A stretch of 64,000 nucleotides of DNA from Prochilodus magdalenae. Its lineage: Eukaryota > Chordata > Actinopteri > Characiformes > Prochilodontidae. The notes under the pieces are model-generated. The model saw only the letters and a list, made by a program, of their open reading frames with translations, did no database searches and was not told the origin of the DNA. The position numbers and the translations under genes are program-made. Position 1 is the first letter of the stretch. Each line of letters opens with the position of its first letter. The stretch lies in contig JAMWET010000762.1 of NCBI GenBank assembly GCA_024036415.1, positions 53,501 to 117,500 on the forward strand. Direction: 5' to 3'. Below, one piece after another: positions 11,136 through 22,939 of this stretch.

Positions 11136-12239
11136 GCCCACGATTGCACAATCATCACCAAATTCTGTGGAAGGCCTTTCCACCAGCCTGGGTCTATATA
11201 TGGTAAGAACCATGATTTAGCCACGTGGAGTCTTCGAATAACTGATGTACGCACCCTGACAGCTGCACTGCACCACGCCACCAAAAACTCTGCTCACATG
11301 GAGCACTGATAGCCCTTATGGTTCCTGAGGTGGTTTCATTTAGACCTCGTAACACCGCAGTGCCAGTCCAGAAACCAGTCTGCATTTGCACCAACTGTCA
11401 CTGGAACCAAGTAATGTGAAAGGATACATCATCACCGTCAACAGGGGGCGCTGCACAGCAGTACTACATAGCAGTACCAAGGTGGCGGAGCGTGAAGATG
11501 ACCTGTAAGTGTTTGGGCTGTTATTCCAGATGTTGGTTTATATCCAGAAAGCAGCACAGATCAACTACTGCAGATAAGAAGACCTAGAAGAGGTTCTCCA
11601 GCAGACCACTGGGGGGCGCCGTTGTTGCCCTCTCTCTCCAATAACTGACACGCCCATGGATGTGAAGAGATTCTAGTGTCTCACCAGTGTGACACTGACG
11701 TCTATTCAAATCATTATCAGCACAGAACACTGAAGGTTCCGTTAGCTAGAACCAAGCTCTGTTCAACGTAGAAGAGTTTCTGAGTGGCGCTATTGTTTGT
11801 GATAGTAGCTGATTAGCATTAGCTTCCTAACAGCTTGCTAACCTATAACATGCTGAGCTTAGCTACCCTGCCCGCTGTGTGGATGTTCGGGTATCTGTCT
11901 GCTGGTGTAGGATTTAATTGCTATGGAGACCTAAATAAGAAAGGCTTGATAGTCCAGCATCGTTCACCTTGGTAAAAACCTGTCCATGGATTTTGGGGGG
12001 CGGGGCTTCAGAAGGACCACTGAAGGACCAAATGTCATCAGTGGTTCTCCATAATCGCTGTGTCTTTAAAGTGCGGTAGGTGTGGCTGAAGCTGTTATGA
12101 GAAGTACAGCGGTTCTGTGGAAGGTCTGACAGCTCAACATTGGCCAACAGGAAGTCTCTAGCTGAGGGGCTGAAAGTGATGCAACCAGTTTGATTTAGCC
12201 ATGTGATCTAAAACCAGTTTAGTGGCCTACTTGGAGTTT

Positions 12240-12348
12240 AGAGTGACCAGAGGTGGACGGAGTACACACACCCTGGACCTGAGTTACAGTGGAGGTAAAC
12301 TCCTCCTCCAGTGTCAGCTCCTCCCTTTAGACCTCCACTGGAGTACCA
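12240..12348. mobile_element. hAT-like repeat end flanking the 47-bp array
   Basis: AGAGGTGGACGGAGTACACA near 12250 resembles the AGGGGTGGACAAAGTAC ends of common fish hAT-type repeats (compare 58236 in this window). It is followed by an imperfect inverted repeat, CAGTGGAGGT at 12287-12296 and ACCTCCACTG at 12331-12340. The array begins immediately after. Family assignment rests on remembered resemblance. Confidence 0.5.
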
Positions 12349-14912
12349 GTACTAAAGTATGTACCTTCAGATGTACTTAAGTATGGAGAGTAACAGTACT
12401 AAAGTATTTACCTTCAGATGTACTTAAATATGGAGAGTAACAGTACTAAAGTATGTACCTTCAGATGTACCTAAGTATGGAGAGTAACAGTACTAAAGTA
12501 TTTACCTTCAGATGGACTTAAATATGGAGAGTAACAGTACTAAAGTATGTACCTTCAGATGTACTTAAGTATGGAGAGTAACAGTACTAAAGTATTTACC
12601 TTCAGATGGACTTAAGTATGGAGAGTAACAGTACTAAAGTATGTACCTTCAGATGTACTTAAGTATGGAGAGTAACAGTACTAAAGTATTTACCTTCAGA
12701 TGTACTTAAATATGGAGAGTAACAGTACTAAAGTATGTACCTTCAGATGTACTTAAGTATGGAGAGTAACAGTACTAAAGTATTTACCTTCAGATGGACT
12801 TAAGTATGGAGAGTAACAGTACTAAAGTATTTACCTTCAGATGGACTTAAGTATGCAGAGTAACAGTACTAAAGTATGTACCTTCAGACGTACTTAAGTA
12901 TGGAGAGTAACAGTACTAAAGTATGTACCTTCAGATGTACTTAAGTATGGAGAGTAACAGTACTAAAGTATTTACCTTCAGATGGACTTAAGTATGGAGA
13001 GTAACAGTACTAAAGTATTTACCTTCAGATGGACTTAAGTATGGAGAGTAACAGTACTAAAGTATGTACCTTCAGATGTACTTAAGTATGGAGAGTAACA
13101 GTACTAAAGTATTTACCTTCAGATGTACTTAAATATGGAGAGTAACAGTACTAAAGTATGTACCTTCAGATGTACTTAAGTATGGAGAGTAACAGTACTA
13201 AAGTATTTACCTTCAGATGGACTTAAGTATGGAGAGTAACAGTACTAAAGTATTTACCTTCAGATGTACTTAAGTATGGAGAGTAACAGTACTAAAGTAT
13301 TTACCTTCAGATGGACTTAAGTATGGAGAGTAACAGTACTAAAGTATTTACCTTCAGATGGACTTAAGTATGCAGAGTAACAGTACTAAAGTATGTACCT
13401 TCAGACGTACTTAAGTATGGAGAGTAACAGTACTAAAGTATGTACCTTCAGATGTACTTAAGTATGGAGAGTACCAGTACTAAAGTATGTACCTTCAGAT
13501 GTACTTTAGTATGGAGAGTAACAGTACTAAAGTATTACCCTTCAGATGGACTTAAGTATGGAGAGTACCAGTACTAAAGTATTACCCTTCAGATGTACTT
13601 AAGTATGGAGAGTAACAGTACTAAAGTATTTACCTTCAGATGTACTTAAATATGGAGAGTAACAGTACTAAAGTATGTACCTTCAGATGTACTTAAGTAT
13701 GGAGAGTAACAGTACTAAAGTATTTACCTTCAGATGTACTTAAGTATGGAGAGTAACAGTACTAAAGTATTTACCTTCAGATGGACTTAAGTATGGAGAG
13801 TAACAGTACTAAAGTACAGTGGAGGTAAACTCCTCCTCCAGTGTCAGCTCCTCCCTTTAGACCTCCACTGGAGTAACAGTACTAAAGTATGTACCTTCAG
13901 ATGTACTTAAGTATGGAGAGTACCAGTACTAAAATATTTACCTTAAGATGTACTTAAGTATGGAGAGTAACAGTACTAAAGTATTACCCTTCAGATGTAC
14001 TTAAGTATAGAGAGTAACAGTACTAAAGTATGTACCTTCAGATGTACTTAAGTATGGAGAGTAACAGTACTAAAGTATTTACCTTCAGATGTACTTAAAT
14101 ATACAGAGTAACAGTACTAAAGAATGTACCTTCAGATGTACTTAAGTATGGAGAGTAACAGTACTAAAGTATTTACCTTCAGATGGACTTAAGTATGGAG
14201 AGTAACAGTACTAAAGTATTTACCTTGAGATGTACTTAAGTATGGAGAGTAACAGTACTAAAGTATTTACCTTCAGATGGACTTAAGTATGCAGAGTAAC
14301 AGTACTAAAGTATGTACCTTCAGATTTACTTAAGTATGGAGAGTAACAGTACTTAAGTATGGAGAGTAACAGTACTAAAGTATTTACCTTCAGATGGACT
14401 TAAGTATGGAGAGTAACAGTACTAAAGTATGTACCTTCAGATGTACTTAAGTATGGAGAGTAACAGTACTAAAGTATGTACCTTCAGATGGACTTAAGTA
14501 TGCAGAGTAACAGTACTAAAGTATGTACCTTCAGATGTACTTAAGTATGGAGAGTAACAGTACTAAAGTATTTACCTTCAGATGTACTTAAGTATGGAGA
14601 GTAACAGTACTAAAGTATTTACCTTCAGATGGACTTAAGTATGGAGAGTAACAGTACTAAAGTATGTACCTTCAGATGTACTTAAGTATGGAGAGTAACA
14701 GTACTAAAGTATGTACCTTCAGATGGACTTAAGTATGCAGAGTAACAGTACTAAAGTATGTACCTTCAGATGTACTAAAGTATTTACCTTCAGATGTACT
14801 TAAGTATGGAGAGTAACAGTACTAAAGTATTTACCTTCAGATGTACTTAAGTATGGAGAGTAACAGTACTAAAGTATGTACCTTCAGATGTACTTAAGTA
14901 TGGAGAGTAACA
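12349..14912. repeat. 47-bp minisatellite, about 54 copies
   Basis: The unit is AGTAACAGTACTAAAGTATG, TACCTTCAGATGTACTTAAG and TATGGAG, measured as 47 bp from successive TACCTTCAG motifs (12362, 12409). Common variants are TATGTACC/TATTTACC and GATGTACT/GATGGACT, which tend to alternate. A rare variant (GCAGAG followed by CAGACGTAC) occurs at 12855 and 13372, exactly 11 units (517 bp) apart, pointing to a higher-order duplication. The left flank (12287-12348) recurs inside the array at 13817-13880, offset by 1,530 bp, so an earlier array plus flank was duplicated as a block. Non-coding. Confidence 0.97.
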
Positions 14913-16090
14913 GGAGCATGGTTTATTACGGCTCTAATGTCCTATTATCATTTCTGGAACAGGACTCTTCATCAGCTCATCAGCTCCCAAAAAAGGGAGT
15001 GCTGTACCCTGCTCGGTGGGCTCACTTAATGCTTCTCTCGTGTGGACATTACGTTTATGACCATAGGCCAAAAGGATGGACAGATTTGGCCGTAATGTCG
15101 TGGAGTGATCAGATGTTGATAATGTAGTGGAGTTAAAGTAGGTTAAACTACATATGTACTAAATGCAACTAAACAAGAAGTTAAGTGTGTCACTCTATTA
15201 AACCTAACCCAACCACAAACCTCTGCTTCCTGACGTTGGCTATACTCACCTGCAGACCACCAGCAAATCGGTATTATATTTAGGGGCCATCACGTGCAAC
15301 CAAAGTCCTACCATGAAGTGTCATTGAAGCAAAGCACCAACACATAGTACGCACTTCAGTTCACACAAGGCTTCACTGTTCACTCGGGTTACTGGAGTAG
15401 CTCCCCCTTGTGGACAGAGTGTGTTTTGAGTGTAGACGGTTTTAAGACCGAGGTTGTCTTTTTATGCAGACCAGAAATGGACACCCTTTGATTTTTTTTA
15501 TATATGCATTTTTCATCAATATAAAAACATTTCAATGTAAACATTAACACTCCCATCCAAACGGCTTCCACCAGCAACAGGCTCTTACCAACAATGTGGG
15601 TGTGGATGTTGGCGAGACACGCATCTCAGACAGCGCCCCACAAAGCTGCTACAGATGATCAAAAGTACAGCTGGAGAAAAGGGAGGTACTTAGATGGATA
15701 TGAAATGGTAGCTACACTTAACAGCTTTTTGATACTCCCAGTTTTTTTTACCTGCAGTCTAGAATTTGAAGCACTAGACATGTGGGAGGCGGAGCATGTT
15801 TGGTTAAATGATGTCGTAATTCATCCCAAGAGCTCCAGCAATGAACCCGAGCCATGCTGGAACAGATGCCCACTTCTGGCATGTTCCTTAGACAGAACCC
15901 AATCACGAGTGTTGCTTAGCATCTGTAAAACATGACCATTAATATATACGTATGAAAAGAATTCCGGAAGTTATACGCCAGCCAACCATAATCCGTCATT
16001 CATATAAAGGAATGGAAGCCCTGGCCAACTACAGGTTTATTGTTGGTAACCATCACTCCAAACAGAAATGCATAACGAGGTTAACATTGT
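14913..16090. other. Gene-less stretch between the 47-bp array and cox6b1
   Basis: No splice-flanked exon or known protein was recognised. The open stretches of 60-113 codons look random in composition. Confidence 0.45.
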
Positions 16091-16095
16091 GCGTC

Positions 16096-16101
16096 TTTAT
16101 T
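16096..16101 (-). terminator. cox6b1: cox6b1 polyadenylation signal
   Basis: AATAAA on the minus strand, 204 bp beyond the cox6b1 stop codon at 16305-16307. It is a normal distance for a short 3' UTR. Use of this site is inferred. Confidence 0.6.
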
Positions 16102-16304
16102 ATGTAACAATGTAAATAAGAATTATAGAGCAACACATGGCTGAACACTGGACCTGTGGATAGTGTAGGTCAAAGGTCACAGGATGTTATATTTAGGTCT
16201 CAGGCCTGCCGTGTCCGCAGGGTTAACCTCACACACTGACACATGGTTAAATTAAGATCTACAAAAGGTCTTGAGATTTCAGATGAAGGGTGCCCACAGC
16301 CCGC

Positions 16305-16733
16305 TTAGATCTTTCCTGGGAAACTTCCTTCCTGAACCTGGCCATCCCACTTCTCCACCTACAAGGAAGACAAGACACATTAGATCCATTAACCGTGTGT
16401 CAGAGTCAAAAAGCAGAGCACTGTTAGCTACAACTTCATCCAAATGAGCATAATTACAATAAAACATGGGAAGAAGAGGAGCTCCTTCTTATTTTCATGC
16501 CAGCAGGGGAGGTGTGGTGATCATTTCCCTGAAATACCCAGGATTTATATTCCTGCTTTTACTAGTTTTGTAAAAAAGCTGCTGACTTGGTGTTAGATGA
16601 ATATAGGGAGACCCCTACTGGTTACAGTAGAACATCACAGACCACAAGACCCAATTCCTCCAATGTAACCTCAAGAAAAATCTTCAGACTTTTAAACAAT
16701 AAATAAACAAAAATAAATATATAAATTAATCGC

Positions 16734-16770
<37 letters not shown>

Positions 16771-19126
16771 TAGAAAAATACTATGCATAAATGCAAAATA
16801 CATAAAATAAAAATAATGGGCCATTTACATACAGTGACCAATACTAGTAACAAAGCTGACCATTTGCTTCATAGCCTCCAGTATTAGGTCAAGCTGAGTT
16901 GATTTACTGATCCAGGGGTTACAAGGGGCACTGAATACCTTTCACCCGTCTGCTTCTTATACCTAAAGCTGAACATGCATGCCGTATTCCTCAGTACAAG
17001 CCATCACTCTGACAGGGTGAAGTTGTACAGAGACCAGCCACAGCTAATATCCAACATGTCTTAAAATTGACATTCCTATAAAGCCACAACAGGGCTATGA
17101 AGATGAGCACGTCTATCAGATATCCCAGGCTGAGTTTCTCCAGGAACAGGACAGTGGACTCAACATGGCGACCCAGCTTACAGCTTAACTGCTGTATCTA
17201 GAGTGTGGGCTGGGAGAGGGTGCTATAATCGATTCACTAGAGCGCCGCACGCCAGTGTCATCTTTCCTCGTTACTGCCATGAAGCTTTACAGAACATCAG
17301 GTATAGTCTATAGCAAGTTGTAGTGGTTGTCCTGGTGTCCTGTGACAATCCATCCCGTGCAGTCTGAATATTCCCACATAGTTCCTGCAGATTTTGCAGT
17401 GGGGGGTGTGGGGGCTGCTGCCATTCTGAGTCACTCCATGACAGTCTGGTACGACACCATCGCGGCCTTTGGTGACTGTGACGTGGTGTTAAGGACCGTC
17501 GCCGTAACGGCCTGTGTGCATGTAGTCCTGCGTGTTGCAGCCGTCTCATTAGCATGTCTCATGAAGTCAAACCTACCCACCAAATTTCATTCCTGTGGGT
17601 TGATTCCTTCTGGGTGCTGCTGTTTGTGCAGCTATTCCTCAGATGAGGAGCATGTAGGCTTATAACAAAAACACATTCTTCCCCTCTATATAGACCCACC
17701 AAAACGAGGTGATGCCGGTTTGAAGACCTGCCTGTAAGGTTATAACCCGCCCCCAGACAGACGCATTCACGCGATAATGATGATTTTGCACTTTGCTGAC
17801 CGCGAACCTGTGTGGACACCATAGCCTTGAGCTGTGCCCTGTCATCAGCACAGGTAAGGCCATGAAGATCAGCATGACGCAATCCACCTAGGAGTTTTTC
17901 AAAACAGGTGGGCTCTGTTCAAATCAATAACCAGTTCTGATTTTGGTCAGGGTATGTAAAAAACCAAAACAAAGAAAAGTAAAAAGGAACAAAGTGATCA
18001 CGTCACAAAGTAGGCAACACTTATGAGCTACGCGTCAGGAAGACGAGCACTAAATGCGTGTCACTCATCATTCGCACCGAGTCATGAGCGACTAGAACCT
18101 GCATGGGAACACACTAGTGTCTGTCTATAGCAACGGATTCTTACCCAGCTGATGGGGCACAGGCTCTTGTAGACTCTCTGGTACCAGTCACATGGAGAGG
18201 TCTCCTGACCTTTTGCCGACAGAGCCTTGTTACACCTGTGAAAGTCTGTGACAGAGAGACCGAGAGAGAGAGACCAGGTCAGTGTGCAGTTAATTTATTA
18301 CCCTCTATGGGCCTGTCCAGAAGTTTGTCCTTTGGAGGTGTCAACAATACAAGGACGTAGGGGACGAGTGTGTTGTGGGTGCTCGATTTAAAGCATATAT
18401 TTGGGACAAACTTTTACATGTACTGAACCTAAATAAAGCTGTTTAGAGGTTAAACACACGCATAATTAATCTCAATAACTAACACCCTTTTATTCAGAGC
18501 TTTGGCTCAGACTGATCCCAGCCTATATCACAAAGAATTTTAGAGAAGACACTACTGAGTTCTCATCAATATGGCCCACATGGAACGCAGCGCTCACAAA
18601 GAGGGGGAAGAGGGTTCCTGCGAGTGCCTCTTTGATGGTAAACATGTGAAATGGGACACCATGTGACCTTGAAGACACAAATGAGGACCATAGTATTATG
18701 GGTGCACCATTTAAGACTGGGCTGTTAATCCCAAGGCTGGACAGCTTTGGTCCTGGAGTGGTCAGAGTGCAGTCCAGTTTGGACATTTCTCTCCTGTTTC
18801 CAGCAGGTAACTTTTACTAGGTGTGCTGTAGCTGTAAAAAGCCCTCAAGCTGCAGATAAGCAACCCCAAACATTAGCAAAGTCTGAAAACCAACACGTCA
18901 CACTCCCATTCGTTTCAGACAGTTTCTCTTTTTGAGACTTTCACAGCATCTCAATTCGGATCCATGCGCATACACACTGTACATGAGTTCCCAGGAGACC
19001 TTTTAACTCAGGGTTCTTACCAAGGTAGTTTTGGAAACAGTTTCGTGTCTGGTTGGTGTTGGGGAAACGGGCATCGAATGGAGCCGTTCTGTAGTTCTTG
19101 ATTTTGCTTTCAATGACGTCTGCCAT
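16305..19126 (-). CDS. cox6b1: Cytochrome c oxidase subunit 6B1
   Basis: A nuclear gene for a small soluble subunit of mitochondrial complex IV on the intermembrane-space side, which bridges the two monomers of the dimer. Coding exons on the minus strand are 19126-19021, 18245-18145 and 16358-16305, with phases that fit (35 codons+1 nt, 2 nt+33 codons, 17 codons and stop) and GT-AG introns. The product is 86 residues, the same length as human COX6B1. It starts [18 protein letters not shown] and contains NQTRNC, the twin-cysteine motifs CX9C (Cys30, Cys40) and CX10C (Cys54, Cys65), [14 protein letters not shown] and the C-terminal GSFPGKI. Such cysteine pairs form disulfides after Mia40-dependent import (family knowledge). 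The third exon reads [17 protein letters not shown], so the usually charged stretch after WD is altered but open. A non-coding first exon lies near 19829. Intron 3 (16359-18144) holds a Tc1-like relic. Confidence 0.97.
16734..16769. repeat. (AAT)n microsatellite
   Basis: About 12 AAT units within intron 3 of cox6b1. Confidence 0.95.
17318..17550 (-). mobile_element. Tc1-like transposon relic C in cox6b1 intron 3
   Basis: The minus strand reads [13 protein letters not shown] and, after a junction, [20 protein letters not shown], both matching relics A, B and D. Relative to relic A, the segment between the core and C-terminal parts (about 5612-5757 of A) is missing. It is therefore an internally deleted, inactive copy. 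Confidence 0.8.
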
Positions 19127-19150
19127 CTCGGAGCAAGCTTCTTAAGACCA
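19021..19150 (-). other. cox6b1: cox6b1 exon 2 with start codon and splice sites
   Basis: The acceptor is TTCTTCACAG, giving an exon start at 19150. The ATG is at 19126-19124, with 24 nt of 5' UTR in this exon. The exon ends at 19021 before GTAAGA. This ATG is preferred because the downstream residues align from Met1 with known COX6B1 proteins. Confidence 0.85.
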
Positions 19151-19260
19151 CTGTGAAGACGAAACACAAACAACACTTCAAAATCAGCACAGGACCTCAA
19201 ACCTGGGAGGAGGATGGAGATGCCTTCCAATTCCTGCCAGTGTCTAACAACAACTTTCAA

Positions 19261-19326
19261 TTCCACCTTAAATCCTGCAGCAGTCACAGGCGCCTGTAGG
19301 CAAGTGCTGGACCATTTAAGGTGGAA
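19261..19326. repeat. Miniature hairpin, second copy
   Basis: TTCCACCTTAAAT at 19261-19273 and its perfect reverse complement at 19314-19326, separated by 40 bp, in intron 1 of cox6b1. It has the same arms as the hairpin at 7987-8036. Confidence 0.7.
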
Positions 19327-19828
19327 CGGGAGTGTGGAGAGAACTTTATCAACTCGAGATAACGCTGCTGGAAGGCAGGGTCATACGGACACAGGGACTA
19401 ATGTAAACCCCACCATGACACTACACCAGATCACATATCACTGCTCTGGCTGTGTGAGGGGCCGGGCGAAGCTAGCTAGCTAGCCAGCATTAGAGGTCGC
19501 ACTGACCCCGGGTACAGACCTATACCAGCACCTTCTCAGAGTTAATTTAACATAGCTCGGTGTTTCCACACGATATATATAATATACAGACACACGGCCG
19601 TGTATCCAGCACCGAGAACACACATCTCCTAAGGCTTTATAACCTTGAGTAGTTAGCATCATGCTAGCGGGTGAGCTAAACGAAGAGGGACATCGTTTCA
19701 CGGAACGGTTAAGGTGTCTATACTTCACACACCACATGTTCTACACGAACATACCTAGAACAACCCAGTTCTCTAAGTCTCACTAACTTACATGAACAAA
19801 TCTTCAGAGCTTCGAGGCCTTGACGTAC

Positions 19829-19900
19829 CGCCGCGTCCTTCCGTTCACTGAAAAGACTATTGAGCGCACTGAATTATGGGATACAGAGAAGCAGGGCGGG
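19829..19900 (-). promoter_or_regulatory. cox6b1: cox6b1 non-coding first exon and promoter
   Basis: A GTACGT donor (exon end 19829) ends a CpG-rich short exon. The minus strand contains CGGAAG at 19843-19838, an ETS/GABP (NRF-2) core of the kind found at many cytochrome oxidase promoters, and a GC box lies near 19892. The exact start site is inferred. Confidence 0.5.
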
Positions 19901-22160
19901 CTGCGCGGCTGGGTCCCAAACACACATCTCGTTCCCTAACTAGTCAGCTAACTCCGGTTTCGGTCACTTTCTAGGGTGAATGATCGAGTGAAGTACAGAT
20001 TAGCGTGCTGTCTAGTCTTTATGCTGTGTGAGGGCTCCAGTTAGCATCCCAACACTCAGCGTCCCAGCACTCGACACACTGTCCCCTCAGAGCTGGGAGT
20101 CACCTGAGGGAGGGGGACTGGTTCACTCGGCAGCATCTCTGTAACAGGCATCTCAGGCACACGCCGTTTGAGCTGGGAAGTCAGAATTTCCCAGTGGAAA
20201 GTCTCAACTGGAATGTCGCCATTAGTTGGATTTCCTATTTGGAAACTCAGGAGAGTCTCAGCAATCCGAATCCTAAAACCCAGGATGGCTGCACAGAGAA
20301 TCGAAGCTGTAGTGGTGCCCTGTATATTAGCCCTTCTGTCTGTTAGTTTGTAATTACACCAGTCATACACACAAACTGCAGTCCAGCTTCTATCTGTGGA
20401 CATGTAGCTACAGTTTTGGGGTTTACTAAGTATTCCCTACTGCAGGGTTATCGACTGGTAATGCCCACATTATTAGCTAATGGCTAACCTAGCTAGTAAG
20501 CAAACCGCCCTGCCCTCTTTAGTGAGGTCAACTTGAGTGTGACTTCACTCCTGTCTCCAACATCTGACATCCAAGCTACATGGTATGCCGTCATGCCTGT
20601 TATCAACCAGCTGATTATACGTGCACAGGTGAAGCGTAAACACAAATTCAAAATAATGTTAAACATGTAAGTCATGTAAAGCCAATGTTACATGTTTATA
20701 TGAATGAATGACAGGACTTCTACAGTGGTGGCGTGATGTCTTACGTCGAATGACGTTGGCAAGATGGCGGACGTGGACCCAGATTGCGTGGGAACTACTT
20801 ACTCGCGTACTGAAAGAGCCTACTGCTTCACCGGTCGAGCAGTATGCCTGGGTTCAATCTAGTACGTACTGACTAAGTAGGTGATTTCAGACACAGCCTT
20901 GCTCTAAAGACTGATAAACTGGTAAGTTATAAGGTGAGAGCGCCCCCCTGCTGTTTATTAAAGCATCACAGCTCCACAGTTTCAGTGTCCATTTCCCAAA
21001 TTCTTTAGCCAAGCTAACATGCTAGCATCATTCCTCCTAATAAACTGCCACAAACTGTCTTAACTGGAGCTGCTATGCTGACAAACAGATAGGATAAGAT
21101 TTCAGACTGAGCCTCATAAACTGCAGTGCTGAGAATGATCCACCACCCTATACTACCTGCTCTGTGGTGGTCCTGTGGGGGTCCTGACCATTGAAGAACA
21201 GGGTAATACAGTATACAGAGAAACAGATGGACTACAGTCTGGACCTGTACACCTACAGAGTGTCCTGTACGGTCAGTGGAGCTGATAAGATGGACAGTAA
21301 GTGTAGTAGATGGTAGATGTAAGGTACACGCATTCAGTGAAATGGTCAGTCCGTGTATTAAATGCATAGGTGACGTTTGAACATGTTGATTCATTACCTT
21401 TAATAACAGCCACGACAATCTGTGTCCTACAACAGGACGATACATGGTAGTGTACCTACAGCCTTAACTACTAATTAAGGACAGTTTAAATGTATATGGC
21501 GTGATATATATATATATACATATATTTGTTCAGGAGTGTTGCATGTCTTCTAGCACAGTGGTATTTTGGCTATGTCGTTTTCCCCAGAGCGGCCAGTGTA
21601 TGGAGCACAATGTAGAGAAGGCATTTGGAACACAGCCCACACATACTGGATGCCAGTAGTTTTTCCTTCGGAACAGCAGGAACCCGTCACTCTCCGACTG
21701 ACTGAGAGTTTCCTTCCACTTACAGCGTCTAGAGTTACATAAGTCCTGTAATTTCTCAACACGGCAATGTGGCAAATGATCCAGTCCTTAGCCTCCAGTA
21801 CTTACAGACTTTGTTTAAATGAGGCATCACCCTTAACTCTGTATTTTGCCTACATTCTGTATAATAAGGGTTTATTTAAGCAGCTTTGCCTAGTGGACCT
21901 TTTAGTGGACGTGTGAAGAACCCTTTTAAAGTTTAAATGGTTCATGAGCTCCCTGGAACAAAACGAGTCCCCTTGTTTGTTTGAGGTGGTAGTACCTCCA
22001 GGCTCCTGCAGGTGGCGCTGCATGAGGACGATGGAGCTATAAACCCCTGAGGGCTGTGAGTGACGGGATGCATAGATTGGTAAGAGGTGCTACAGTGCAG
22101 GGAATGTCTCGTTCCATGTGTGGAAAATGGCTCCAGAGCTGATGTTAATGATTGGCTAAA
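19901..22160. other. Intergenic stretch upstream of cox6b1
   Basis: No gene was recognised. A YY1-like AAGATGGCGG at about 20760 opens a 32-codon frame but has no splice partner. It lies in sequence that resembles an old dispersed repeat (TAGTACGTACT nearby). A short TA run is present near 21505. Confidence 0.45.
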
Positions 22161-22169
22161 AGGAGGGAC

Positions 22170-22870
22170 TGCAGGTGGGCGTGGCCAAAGACCATAGTGT
22201 AAAGGAAGTAGCTGAATCTGCAGGTGTGTGGAAGCGTACGGTCATACGGGTCTACCAGCAGTGGATACAATCCCAGTCTACAGGGAATTCTCCTCGGAAT
22301 GGTGCCAGGGAAGGCATCCACCACATCAGGACCACCTGACCAGTTCTCTGATGTAAGAGTGTCTGAATGTTGATCTGGCTCCATCCAGAACCTCGTCCAG
22401 TACATGCCCTATCACCGTACAGACCTGATGCTGATATGACTCATTATATCACCTGAACCAGATCCCATCCTAATGAGCAACAGTACGAACCCCCTGCTGC
22501 TGTCTTCCCTGTTCTCCCCATCCAAACACTCAGTGTGGTCGGAATCCCTCTACAGACCCACAGATCTGAAGAGAACAGTTCCCAGTGAGGAACCGAAGGT
22601 TGGGTTCTAGCTTTACTGGCAGATACAGTGAGCGTCTGGTTCATAAGAACAAGGTCCAGCAGCAAACACACAGGACACCACAGCTACAGACTGGCAGAGG
22701 GCCAAACCCACTCTCTACTGACCGTGATGAGCACCACCTCATTCCAACGTCCCTTACCCACCGTAAGATGACCTCGAGTGACCTCCAGAGAGACTGGCGA
22801 GCGGTGGCTGGGGTGAAACGCACAGCGAGCATGGTTCTAAAAACAGGCTTCTGGAGGTGTTTCTGTTATT
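22170..22870 (+). mobile_element. Tc1-like transposase relic E (DNA-binding half)
   Basis: The plus strand encodes a helix-turn-helix segment VAESAGVWKRTVIRVYQQW (about 22207-22263), then a stop and unrelated sequence. A second Tc1-type segment follows, with LTHRKMTSSDLQRDWRAVAG (about 22754-22813), the typical second DNA-binding helix region. No catalytic half follows. It is broken by stops and frameshifts. Confidence 0.7.
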
Positions 22871-22939
22871 TTGGCCATCAATCATTTTCTGAGGTGGTCT
22901 CTTATTTATTTCCTGAGCTGTATATTTGGGATTGAATGT

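Larger units (their letters stand above)
10349..12239. other. Gene-less stretch with simple repeats
   Basis: This holds a degenerate TTTATTTATCAG tandem (10845-10973), a CT run (11073-11132) and otherwise unique or old-repeat sequence. No coding exon was recognised on either strand. Confidence 0.5.

Noticed and set aside
8864..14912. CRISPR-like direct repeats
   Set aside because: The units are contiguous without unique spacers, and the genome is a vertebrate one.
16980..17215. Hydrophobic minus-strand segment with [16 protein letters not shown], a possible membrane protein exon
   Set aside because: It has no ATG, no proper acceptor, and lies inside cox6b1 intron 3 next to a transposon relic. 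Read as chance.
20750..20860. AAGATGGCGG start with a 32-codon frame, a possible first exon of another gene
   Set aside because: No donor leads to a further exon, and the surroundings (TAGTACGTACT) look like an old dispersed repeat.
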